This document shows positions 48,688 to 59,600 of a stretch of DNA of 64,000 nt, one piece after another. Location of the stretch: positions 60,009,112-60,073,111 of the forward strand of contig JALGQZ010000004.1 of assembly GCA_023105745.1 (NCBI GenBank). Reading direction: 5' to 3'. Within the stretch, counting starts at the first letter, position 1; the number at the start of each line of letters is the position of its first letter. Origin of the DNA: Austropuccinia psidii (taxonomy: Eukaryota; Basidiomycota; Pucciniomycetes; Pucciniales; Sphaerophragmiaceae). The position numbers and the translations under genes were made by a program. The notes under the pieces are model-generated. The model was not told where the DNA came from, searched no databases, and saw only the letters and a program-made list of their open reading frames with translations.

Positions 48688-50295
48688 GAGCTGGGGTAAA
48701 AAAACCTTTGGATATGGAATGATTCAATTATAGCTGTCCACCTGTATTTGATGATTTTAAACCTTATTTAAGCTTCAAGATCAGAATTTTATCCAACCTT
48801 CAAGTTTAAACTGGTTTTATCTCGAATTGGACAGGAATTTCAAGCTGCCAAAGGGTAAATCCCATATTCAAGCTTGAAATCAAGGTTTTAAGAACTGTAA
48901 AAGCTTAATTAAGCTTAAAAATTTAAAGTTATGAACATTAAAACCTTATCAAAAGTTAAGGTTTGGTGTGTATTGCTATTTTATGTGGAAAAGTAACAAT
49001 AACTTCAAAAATTCATTAAAAATCCAATTCTTAAAGAATTTTTTTGAAAGTTTAACACAGCTCTTAAATTGATGTTATCTGTGTATAAGTTGAAGTATAA
49101 GTATCTTTTATACACAGGTTTTATTGGTAATTAGCCTAGAAATTTCCTCTTTTAATTATTCTCAAAGAAAATTAATATTTCTTTAAAAACTAATTAGAAA
49201 GACTTTGCTTTAAACTCCATTTTTAAGTTGTCCATGTGATGAACTTTAATTTAAATAAACCTAATCTATATTAAAATGTAAAATAATTAATCCAAAAAGA
49301 GGATTAAAGTTACTTGGAGTTAAGAATAACACTGTTAGCTTTAAATTGGAGTTAAAGATAAGTTACCTTAGGTTAAGAACCTTATTCTTAAGCATGGTTT
49401 TTAGTTTTGACCTGAGAATTCCCTAAGTACACATTATGAATCATGAGAGCTTCTCTGAAGGCATAAAAAGAGCCTACACATCACTGTTTTTGTCCATATT
49501 CATCAATCATTCCCATTATATTAGATATTTAAACAGATAAAGTTTCATTAAATATAAGATCTTATTATGACAGTAATTCTTAAGTTGTTTTATCCTTTAT
49601 CAAATTTAAAATCAAAGGATTGAAATCATATAATTCATATTATTGTTGTAATCACCAATAATAAATTTTATTATGTGTAATCATTGTCTTGAATATTGTT
49701 TAAGATCCATAAATTCCTGTTAAAAACTCTTTAATCATATTTTTTATCATAAAAAGCTGTTTTATCTTTTAAAAAATCAATATTTGGCATGTATTAACTT
49801 GCAACCATTATTTAATATAATAACTGTTGTTGTCTGAATTTTTGTATTAAATAAATACTATAAGCAAGTTTCTGTAAGGTTCTATATTTTTTATCTATTA
49901 TTAGTTTTTTATATAGAATTTTCTATAATAATTATCTCTGCACAGTGTGTGTGATAATATCCTTTACAAATAATATTTATATTATCTATAAGTGAGTAAA
50001 TATCATTACTTTCCACATGTAATTGTCTCCTTAAGAGGTTTAAACTTCTTATTGTTATAATTTTGAGTTACTATAGCATTAGTGGAATAATTTTAATTCA
50101 TTATAATTATTGAGATTTTTATTATTATTAAATTATTTGATAATAATTAAATTCCTTTTTTTATTACAATTATTTTCAATAATTATATAGATTTGTGGTT
50201 ATAATATTTAATTATATTATATTTTTTACTGAGGACAGTCATAGTACTCTTGATATTTGCTACTATTATCAAGGGGTATATAGATAAAACTTACA
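48688..50295 (+). repeat. Family-C 3' LTR, second part
   Basis: It resumes at gagctggg and follows 9665-11119 block for block, including taaggtttggtgtgtattgc and gcctacacatca. It ends taaaacttaca. The flanking acaag has no partner upstream of 9130. Confidence 0.9.
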
Positions 50296-51985
50296 ACAAG
50301 CTTCAGAACACCTGAAGAACAATTTTATCAACAACCTCAAGTTTAAAACTATTTTCCAAAGGTCATTTGATTTTTCTTTGCAAAACTGGGCCAAAGTGTG
50401 GCCAAATACTCAATAACCAAGGATTGAAAGAGTATTAGAAAAAGAATTGGTGCCTTATTCACACCAAGGCATCAATGGTAAGGAAATTCATAAAAAATGT
50501 CAAAGTTGGGCTGATTTCCCAATTAATTGCAAGATAATTTCAGAATAAATATTGTCCAAAACTTTCTTTTCTTTCTTTATAATATGTTTTGAGCTTATTT
50601 TTCAACTTATCCTTAAATTTTAAATAATTTACGTAAAACACTAATGAAAATTGAGTTTTCACTTTGACCCAGGCTCAAAACTTCTTTTTTGATTTTCTAA
50701 CATCAATGTTTGTGCAATTCCTTCTAATTGCACATGAAAAATTGAAAATTGAATCTTTTTTGCACTCAAAATTTTGCTTGAGATGTTTAGAAATAAACAT
50801 AAAAAACTTAAATTAATTGAAAAAAGAAAGTTATTTTAGCAATTTACAAAAACTATTATGCATTAAGTTAAGATAATTATTTTATATTTTAAATGGTTTG
50901 AGCTGATAGCTCAAGCCACTAGTATGATACACTTTCAACATGAAGAATCGAAGATGTATAATACTGCAGCAGAAGCTGTTTTATGCTTATGTAAGATTTT
51001 CAACAATTTTCACCAATATTACATAAGCAATCTCAAGAAATAATGACTCTTCCAACTAATTAAGTAATTGTCGACTGTCACAGTTGAGGCCTGCTATTCT
51101 TACAGTAACCACCTCCAATTGGTGGTTACTGCAATATAGTATGATTGTCAATGATAATCAACACTGACACTATGTTTATATGGAGCCACATGCTCCATCT
51201 AAACCAACATACATATATTATTATTATTCTATTTTATGTTGTATTAGGAATCAAGAGAATAAAAATTGTAATTTAAAAAAAATGGAAAATTCAATATCAT
51301 TAAGCTTTTAAAAAAAGATTGTAGAATTAATCTTTTTTAAGAAATATTAATATTCTTTTCTTAAAAAAATCTCAATTAAGTGTCACTTGAGAAATTGGGT
51401 AAAAATTCAGATACTTATATTTTTACTAGTATTAGAATGATGTTGCAAAGCTTCACCAACATTGTTATGTAGTGTAGTTTCAGATATATTAAATTTTATA
51501 TAAAAAACTGTAGTATATATGATTTCACTTAATTTATATTTAGTGAACCAGTTTAATGTCAAGATGAAACCTGGCTCATTAGAATGTTAAGATTTGATGC
51601 ATTGTCATAGGCCATGACTTCAAACATGAATTTCTGAAACACTTCCATGTAAAAATCAATGAAACTCTAACAAGTGTTTGAAACAAATTAGAGTTTAGAA
51701 TAATTTAATTGACCTAAAACAGGTTTCAATTACTGAAGATTAACATAAAACTTTGAATTTTTATGTTAATATATTTTGCCCTTTCACCCTCCTTAGCAGA
51801 CTTTGACTTTCCCCACCTCAAAATTCAATTTTTATTTATTTTTTTGCCACTCATTATAGCCATTATACTGGTATATTTTTCAATCCAAGTTCAATTCAGA
51901 CAGCCGTCTGCTCTTCCTCATGAAAGATTCTTCAGGTAAGCTTACAATTCTCAACAACCCATCCCTCTGAGTTGAGACTGATATT
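50296..51985. other. AT-rich DNA, no gene; contains a hairpin
   Basis: No LTR end or coding motif is seen. A perfect inverted repeat with an 11-bp stem lies at 51103-51131 (cagtaaccacc, loop tccaatt, ggtggttactg). The stretch probably predates the flanking A insertion. Confidence 0.5.
51103..51131. repeat. Perfect 11-bp stem hairpin
   Basis: Arms cagtaaccacc and ggtggttactg are separated by tccaatt. It is GC-richer than the surroundings. It is not followed by a T run on either strand that would suggest a Pol III terminator. It might be the centre of a decayed palindromic element. Confidence 0.8.
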
Positions 51986-53513
51986 CACCAATACAGAATG
52001 CCTTATCATACACAACTTGAAAGTGCACAAACCAATCCCAATTTAAAGAGAAAGTATAAAAAAGCTATTGATGAAACAAAAGCAGAGTACCTTCAATATT
52101 TCAAAATTAAAAGAAATAGATTTATTTAAGATAAAGTAAAAAAAATAGACCATGAATATATCCACAATAGTCTGAGCCCTCCTGGAAAGGATCTTTCTTA
52201 TAATTCCAATCAAACTTCTAATTTAAAATCAAAATTTTGAAAACAACTCCTCAAAAACTTAAAGGATCCACATGCATTTCACTGGAATCATATTTTTCAT
52301 TGAGAGGACCAAGCTTCACTTCCAAACATTTATTCAGAAGTCCTTCACCAGCAGTTCAAAGGCAGAGATTCCATTCAGAAGAATTAATTGGTGATTGTGA
52401 TATGTTAAAAAACCAATATGATATTATTCTCTCAGCATTCTTCCCTGGTTAAAAAGCTGCTTCTTCAAATTCAACAAAAGTTTATCATTCAAATTTCTAC
52501 AGACACAAGTTTAATCCCACTCCTCCCATATCCACAAGGAATGACCACACCCAAGTCCCCTGCCCCACCCAAACCAATCAAAATACCTTTTTGCGCATAT
52601 CAGAAAGAATCCAAGGGAAAAGTGTTTCCAAAAATATTCTCATTATTCCTGATTATCCTCCTCGTAAAATTCCATCACTTTCCACAAATATATATGAAGA
52701 TCCCCCTCAAAAATCATCATTGGCACTTAATTTGAAATCAAAAACATCCCATAAACCAATAAAATCCCCCAAACAGATCCTATCAACTTACCCCCTGCAC
52801 ATTTGAATAAAACTGGATACATATTGCCAAAGAACCCTTCCAGCTTGACTTATCAGAATTCACCTACCCCAGCACTATCCTTGGCTTCTGAATTCTAAAA
52901 TCCTCCACATATCTCTCAAAAATATTCAATTACTTTTCCCCAATTCAAGAATCTTCCAACTGGTGCTCCACAAAAAGAATATCAAAATCCCACTAACCTA
53001 CTAAATATCTATGTTCCTAAGTCCAAAGGTGCAAATTTTCAAGCCTAATCCAATATCCCACCAGTTCCTCAAAGTACTCCTTAAAGTAAGTAATCATCCT
53101 TCTTAAGTACCAATCAAGACTACTAACCATAATTCTTGAACAGAACGAGTTATAAAGACGCTTCCTGAGGGTCCCATGAGAAGAATTTCACAATTTCAAA
53201 CCCAAATTAAAGGAAATGAAGATTCTAAAGATGCCCTTTGAGATATTTTTCCATTGTGAAACACCTTCCCAAATTCTTAGGGTATAAGGTTCCCATGGTA
53301 GCTGCTTCTGGTAAACTCCTCACAACAGATATTAAGACGGCTCTTCTGAGTGTAAAAAAAGCACATTCAATCCTAAAATAGTTAAATTATTATCAATTGA
53401 CTGAGATTTAGGATCAGCCAATATTATTTCTGACTACAGTGAATATGCTATTGTTGGTTATCAAATAATAGACCACAGACCCATCAATAAATACCAAAAA
53501 ATTGAAGTAACTG
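51986..53513 (+). pseudogene. Decayed coding stretch, product unknown
   Basis: An ATG at about 51999 opens a 43-codon frame (LKRKYKKAIDETKAEYLQYF). After its stop, open pieces at 52237-52452, 52418-52735 and 52591-52806 are rich in Pro, Ser and Lys (SKTSHKPIKSPKQ). Near 53150-53385 more coding-like text appears in shifting frames (ERVIKTLPEGPMRRISQFQ; LGYKVPMVAASGKLLTTDIK). The composition, low in stops and rich in ccc/tca triplets, contrasts with the AT-rich DNA before it. I do not recognise a family. It could be the 5' part of an old retroelement or a host gene, cut off by insertion of element A at 53514. Confidence 0.35.
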
Positions 53514-54952
53514 TGTCAGCCTGTGACTCAAAACCAGAGCACAAGCATGACAGCCAAAATACCATAAACCAATGGTATAACCAAGATACCACCAAAACAT
53601 GGAGCTGAGCCAAAGTAGCTCAAAAGGTATCAAAAGATAGAGGAAACTCACCTCTTTCTGAAAATATAAGTCCCATCACCATAGGACAAGAAATAACAAA
53701 GTTATTCCTGCTCAAAGTTATTGCTGAGCATAAACCTTAATTTTCACCTCTCATATAAAATCTAGAAGGAGAGGCTTAACCCCATCAAATGGGTATTCAA
53801 ATTGAAGCTCTCAGACAGGGCTATCCAATGGCACCAGCCAAACTGAGCTAGCACCAATATTACTGGAGTTATGGTCAATTTCAGACCAAATAAGGGTGAA
53901 CAAAACATTCACCTCTCATCTAACTTCTACAGTTTTAGTGTGGGATACCTGAAGTGGGGTATCTTTGAAAAGAGCACAATCGGGGCTATCTGATGGTGCC
54001 ACCCACTTCTTCATATCTCAAACATAACAGAAGTTATGAGGCAAACAAGCTCAATACAGCTTTTTGCCCAAACCACGCCTATGTACAAAAAACCTTGTAC
54101 ATGGGATAACTTTGCCATATTTAATGATAACCATACCAAATTGGGTACCATTGTGTAGAGCCCATACAGGGATATCCAATGAACCAATTTTCAGGTTGAT
54201 ATCTCAAAAACTGACAGGGGTATGGCTGGTTTAAGGTCAAAATCCCACCTGCTGTCATATACAGCCTTACCATGGGATAATATCCCATAATCATGAATAT
54301 GAGGTGTCAAATAGATGAAGAAGCATGTTTTTACTTCAATACCTCATATGTCAGTCAATACTGGGGTCCCATACAGTTTATGTACAGCATTCTACACGTC
54401 ATACACGTCAGAATCAGGCTGTGAGGTCCCCAGATGAAAATTTTCACCCTGTATTGGTGAAAACCGCCCAGATGTGGCTTAAAAACCACATCTGAGCCCA
54501 ATAAAGGGTATACAGGCTGTTTGCAAACCACAAGCCTGTCCTGGAGAGTGAAAAATCTTCACTTCCTCTACGTGGAAAGGTCTAACAGCCTTTCCACCCC
54601 AATTTCAGGATAAAAGGAGGGCTTTTCACAGCCAAAATCATCTCCTCATCTTGCTCTTGAATAACCTACGTAGTAAACTGTCAAAAACAGTTTTACTCTT
54701 GGTTAATAATCAGGTATAGTTATGAATTTAATTATTGTAGTCTTTTATTATTGTAACCCAATAGATAAAGCTGCACCCAGGGCTTTCAGCAGCGCTCACC
54801 ACCACTATATCTCTATAGTAAAGCCCTTAAAATCTTAATTTAATCATCTATTATCAATTTTATTATCTTTTAAAATCATTTTTACCGTGTCACAGTCATA
54901 GTTTCAGTTGTAAATAGCCTTGTTACTTCTTCAACATAGGCTCATCCTGACA
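53514..54952 (+). repeat. Family-A 5' LTR
   Basis: It is 1439 bp, starts TGTCAGCCTGTGACTC and ends catcctgaca. Its 3' portion contains ctgcacccagggctttc and gtgtcacagtcatag, shared with the solo copy (32180-48682) and with the reverse copy (62199-63693). Confidence 0.95.
54610..54619 (+). promoter_or_regulatory. Probable TATA-like element of A LTR
   Basis: ATAAAAGGAG in ttcaggataaaaggaggg. The same ten bases occur in the C LTR at 10318. The solo A LTR keeps it near 36247. It is the best core promoter candidate in the LTR. Confidence 0.5.
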
Positions 54953-54971
54953 TTTTGGGGGCCTGGCCGTG
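54953..54971 (+). other. PBS-position motif of element A
   Basis: TTTTGGGGGCCTGGCCGTG follows the LTR directly. It is almost identical to the family-B motif although the LTRs differ, as expected for a functional primer site. The complement does not match a tRNA 3' end that I can name. Confidence 0.65.
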
Positions 54972-54998
54972 TTTTAAATCCTTTTTTGGACCTTATAA

Positions 54999-55546
54999 GT
55001 AAGTCTTTTCTCTTTTTATGACTTATTAACAAGTGTTTTATCTTTTTTTAGGCGTGATTTCTCTATTAAGATATATATTTTATATATCTTTATCCTTTTC
55101 TTTATATATACTCATATTATAAGAGTATCATTCACGTGGTTAATACCCACTGAAAATAAATATTTTTGGCGTGTTTTGTATATAAAAACACATAAGCCAT
55201 CAATAAGTCCTGTATTCTTGACTGAATAAGGACACCTCTGACTGAAAAACCAACAGTTGAGGCGTGGTTAAGTGTTTTGTTAACTCAATAACACTTATAC
55301 AAAACCACTTGTACAGAATACACTTGAAAACCACAAGTGTATCTGTGGGATACTGGCACACAAACAGTGTGACAGGGTACCAAAAGCTGTAATTCTGACG
55401 TGGAATTGTTGATTCAATTACACTGTCATTATACAGGGCACGTTGTAGTAACATACAAGCCCAGAGGCCAATCTTAGACGTGCAAAACCAGAATACTTGA
55501 GAAGTCTTAACTGACATAAGCCCTCTTTTTTCCTGCCTTGATTCAG
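54999..55546 (+). other. Candidate leader intron of element A
   Basis: A consensus donor gtaagt lies at 54999-55004, and a strong acceptor at 55525-55546 (ttttttcctgccttgattcag) with a branch-like taactgac near 55509. The exon after the AG starts TG in the ORF1 frame. Because the base before the donor is A, splicing would create ATG. The acceptor is convincing. The donor choice is inference. Confidence 0.45.
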
Positions 55547-56615
55547 TGGAAGAAAATTATATCCCACTTGAGACCCAGTCACAGGCCAACACACCAGTGA
55601 CACCCTCAGAACCAGAGGGCAGCAAGGGCAAAGGAAAGAGGCACAGTGAAGGTCTCATTACAGCCAAAAAGTGGACACCCATAGCCACTCAGAGAAGTAG
55701 AAAACGATGAAACTCTGCATCCATACAAGGTAAACCAACCTTAACCACTTGTACAGGAAAGATTACAATTATTAACCCAGTTGTAACTTCCAAAGGCAAA
55801 CTGCCCAAGTCAGCAGACAGTAAATTTGTACAAGGCACAGTCAAAGGTAAATACCCTAAGAACATAAAGTTTTTGACTGCTTGCAAACACTGATATGTCC
55901 CCTGCATACCTCAGAGATCTTGGCTTCCAAAGGAACCAGCCAGAAGACAGAGAGGGATTGTCCAGAACCAGCAGACCTGGAAGAAGACACCTTGGACACA
56001 GTGGTGGATGGCAAAACAATGAGGGAGATAATATCAACCTTGCCATTCACACTTCAATTCAACAGAAACCTCAAACCAGAGGACTGGAAGGATATGGATC
56101 AAGTTCTTCAGATCCACCAACTCCTCAAAGATTTGTTTCAATGGAGCATGGACAACAAGAGGTTCAACCTAGCAACTCACTGGGAAGAACTTGGATCAAG
56201 TTGCCAGAAGATCTGTCTCAAAGAGATAGACTTCAAAGACCTTATGGAAATCACCAAAGGTTGGAATCCTACCAGGCAGCACAGACTCCTGGAGGCAAGG
56301 GCACAGAGGATAAGGGAGAATCAAGCCACTATCCAAGCAATAGAAGAACAATTAACCCAGACAGGGCCTACTCAGATTCCTTCAGGTTCACAAGGAGCAG
56401 GCCAAATCAGCTCTCCAGTGGCTTCACACCATTCAGAAACCAGCAGATCAGTGGCCAAGAGTCACCATTATTCACAATTCCAGGAAGTTTCCAGGAGAAG
56501 ACAAGGGAACAAGGGCAAGAACAAAACCTCCTTCAACCAGAGGAGGAAAGAGTCAGACCCCATGATCCAGAAGCTGTTGGATTTGTTAAAAGAAGTACAC
56601 AAGAACCAGAAATAG
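55547..56615 (+). pseudogene. Family-A ORF1: spliced accessory protein frame
   Basis: Exon 2 (55547-55846, reading EENYIPLETQSQANTP) is joined over a 68-nt intron (55847-55914) to exon 3 (55915-56615). With a splice-made ATG the total is 1002 nt, or 333 residues. The frame is disrupted only by TGA at 55708-55710. The middle of exon 3 has ordered-looking helices ([33 protein letters not shown]), followed by a Gln/Ser-rich linker and a basic tail ([20 protein letters not shown]) ending [13 protein letters not shown]. Exon 3 lies wholly over the Gag-Pol frame in the other phase. The organisation recurs in families B and C, so it is real rather than chance. The function is unknown. The basic tail suggests nucleic acid binding. 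Confidence 0.6.
55847..55914 (+). other. ORF1 intron of element A, containing the Gag-Pol start
   Basis: It runs from gtaaat to acctcag, 68 nt, with branch-like ctgat at 55890-55894, 21 nt from the AG. If retained, the ORF1 frame ends at TGA 55891-55893, and ATG 55895-55897 of Gag-Pol follows after one base (tgatatg). Splicing removes that ATG and opens ORF1 exon 3. Confidence 0.65.
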
Positions 56616-59600
56616 CTGTAAACCACTCTAGAATCAGTAGTCCTAGTAATAGAAACATTACCCCCACTCAGACTGAAAATAACATTGTCACATCTGAGAG
56701 TAACATGAACAGTGATACACTGTGGTTACAAATGTCCCAATATGCTGAACAATCTGCAAAGCAGTTTGCAGAAATTAAAGCCAGCCAAGAGAGGATGAGA
56801 CAAACTCAAGCCTCCTTGGAACAAATAGTTAAAAATCTTCAAGAAGGATATGCTCAACTGAGCAAAGCCTCTGAAGAAACCAACAAAAGACTGAATATAG
56901 TCTTTGAAGAGCAACACCACAGCACAAGGGACAGGGAGTGTCTGGATCAAGACATAAACAAATTGTTTAATGCCTATCATAGCTTGAAGCCCCAACCACA
57001 AGGCCAAGCTATGGAGAATCCATATCAACCAGATGCCATGTTGTTGAATAAGGCAAGATCTCCATCACAATGCCAGGATGGATATTGCATGTCTTATTCA
57101 GAGAAGGAAGGCTTTAAACAGCTTTCTGAGGCCTCAAAATGGCCCAAATTCTCTGGATCAGGAGAATATGATCATATGGAACTCATAGATTATATTGATG
57201 GACTCTTTATTGATGTACCAAGCATACCAGACTACTGGATTACTGCTAGATTAAATACTGCATTTAAAGGTCATGCAAGTATATGGTACACAGAAATGAA
57301 AGAAATCCATGGCAGAAGAAACTGGCCATGGTGGAAGAGTCAAATCATCCAAAAGTACAGTAATGGAACTTGGATATGGCCAAATACCATGTCATTTGAG
57401 AATGACAAATACTCCGTGGACAAAGATCCATATGAGTGGTGTCTTAGACAGTCTAAGAGACTCAAAGCCATTGATCCTCAGATGAACATGCAAATGAGGA
57501 ATCACAAACTCCTGACACAACTGCCAGGAGAACTAGAGCATGCAGTAAAATGCAGATGCAACCAAAATTGCACTCTAGATGACATAGCCAACACCTTACA
57601 AGACATAACGAAGAGGACTAATATAGAGAAATTCACCCCATATAGAAGCAGTAGTTTCAAAGAGAAACAAACACTCAGGGTAGAGTTTAAAGACAAACCC
57701 AGAGAAAGAGCAGCAGAAGTGGCTGAGAAGAAGAATTCTTGTCACAATTGTGGTTCAACAGACCACTATGCCAACAACTGCCCAAAGGCAAAGAAAAACG
57801 TCTATGCCATAGAGAAAGTCCCTGAAGAAGAACCTCCAACAGAGGATTCTGAATCAGACTCCATGGGTGATGCCATCAGAGAACCATCTGATGATGACCA
57901 AGACCCAAAAGAGGAATTTTTAGTGGAATACCAAGAGGAAAACCCACTAGAAATCCAGGACATACAGTTGGAAGCAGGCATGCCACAGGACACTGCTAAT
58001 AAAAACTTGTGCAAACACACACAAGATGCACAAACATTCCTGGTTACACCAACCAAAGGAATGGCATACATACATGGAACAGCCACAAAAATGATTGTTT
58101 GTATTGACAATGCTCAGCATCCACTGATCATTGATAGTGGAGCACACTGCTCCATAGTGGCCAGAAACTATCTGGATACCCACTTCCCAAACTGGGAAAA
58201 ACAGCTCTTGCCCACTAAGGCAAAGAACTTTAAAAGTGCATCAAGGAAGATGACTTCCATTGGGACAATTATCAAAGATATAATTATACCCCACAGGAAG
58301 GGTAATATCAGACTCAACCCAGAGTTTGTAGTGCTTAATGATGCCCACATCCAAGGGTTTTTACTGGGAACAGATTACCAGAGGATGTATGGCATAGATA
58401 TTCACAACAGTAAAAACAGGCACATCACCATAGGTACTAACAAGGAAAAGAAATTTTCACTTGACATATACCAGATATCTTCTCAGGATCCACTGGAAGA
58501 ACTTCTGAAGGAATTCAGAGAGGGACAGTTTAACACTACCCTCACCAGTAAACAAAAACTAAGTTTACTGAAGATGCTGAGAAAGAACAGACCAGCATTT
58601 GCCATTGGTGAAGAACCATTAGGCAAGATCAAAGGCCATGATATAGAACTATATCTGGATGTGGAAAGGCCTTATCCACCCATGCTGAGGAGAACTCCTT
58701 ATCCAGCAAGCCTGGAAACCAGGAAAGAAATTGAGAAACACATCAATGAACTCCTGGATATGGATGTCATCAGGAAGATTGGACATAATGAAATAGTGGA
58801 AATCACCACTCCTGTCCTAATCACTTGGCATGATGGCAAATCTAGATTGTGTGGAGACTTCAGAGCCCTGAATAACTACACAAAAGCAGACAGGTACCCT
58901 CTACCAAGGATACCCCATGCCTTAGATAAGCTGGCTAAAGCCAAATACATAAACAAAATGGATTGTATGAAAGGCTTCCACCAAAATGGAGTTAAACCAA
59001 ACTCCATGAAGTTACTCAGGATAATATGCCACATGGGTATATATGAGTACACCAGGATGCCATTTGGCATTAAGAATGCACCAGCCCATTTCCAAAGGAT
59101 GATGGACACCATATTTCAAGAAGAAATAATGGAAGGCTGGATGGTAGTATATATTGATGATATCATTATATACTCAGAGACATGGGAAGACCATGTACAA
59201 TACATAGACAGAGTTCTAAGTAAATGTACACCCATTAATCTGAAAATTTCACTCAAAAAGTGTAATTTTGGCCAACAAGAGCTACTAGCTCTAGGACATA
59301 AAGTCTCAGGTCTTAGTCTGGCAATTGACCAGAACAAAGTAGCAGCAGTACTGCAAAAGCCAGTACCAAAGAACATCAAAGAGATGCAATCTTTCCTTGG
59401 GTTTGCTAGCTACTATAGAAACCATATCAAAACTTTTGCACACATAACTAGTAATTTATACAAGTTATGTTCAAAAGATGTAGTTTTTGAAATAACCAAG
59501 GAGAGGAGGGATGCATATGAGAGAATCAAATATGAACTCACCAATGCACCAGTGCTCATCTTACCTGACTTTGAACTACCATTCAAGTTATATATAGATG

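Larger units (their letters stand above)
9130..50295 (+). mobile_element. Outer family-C Ty3/Gypsy chromovirus, split by nested insertions
   Basis: The 5' LTR is 9130-11119. Internal DNA runs 11120-15987 and resumes at 29935-31640. The 3' LTR is 31641-32179 plus 48688-50295. Joining across the B insertion restores collinearity between RNase H and integrase. Both ends of each internal gap carry matching 5-bp duplications, so the order of insertion is clear. The outer ends have no target duplication: the left flank is the tail of another C copy and the right flank begins acaag. This indicates a tandem C arrangement with a shared LTR. All coding parts are full of stops and shifts. Confidence 0.9.

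Noticed and set aside
52418..52735. 105-codon open frame as a secreted or effector-like protein
   Set aside because: It has an internal hydrophobic run (FSLFLIILLVKF) but no N-terminal signal, and the neighbouring frames show that this is decayed sequence read in the wrong phase.
55200..55517. 105-codon minus-strand frame in the A leader
   Set aside because: It opposes the leader intron, has no motif and is absent at equivalent places in B and C.
57802..58110. Antisense open frames opposite Gag-Pol (also 56726-57028, 61117-61587)
   Set aside because: They lie opposite strongly coding sequence, have no motif and no own promoter signs. They are mirror frames.
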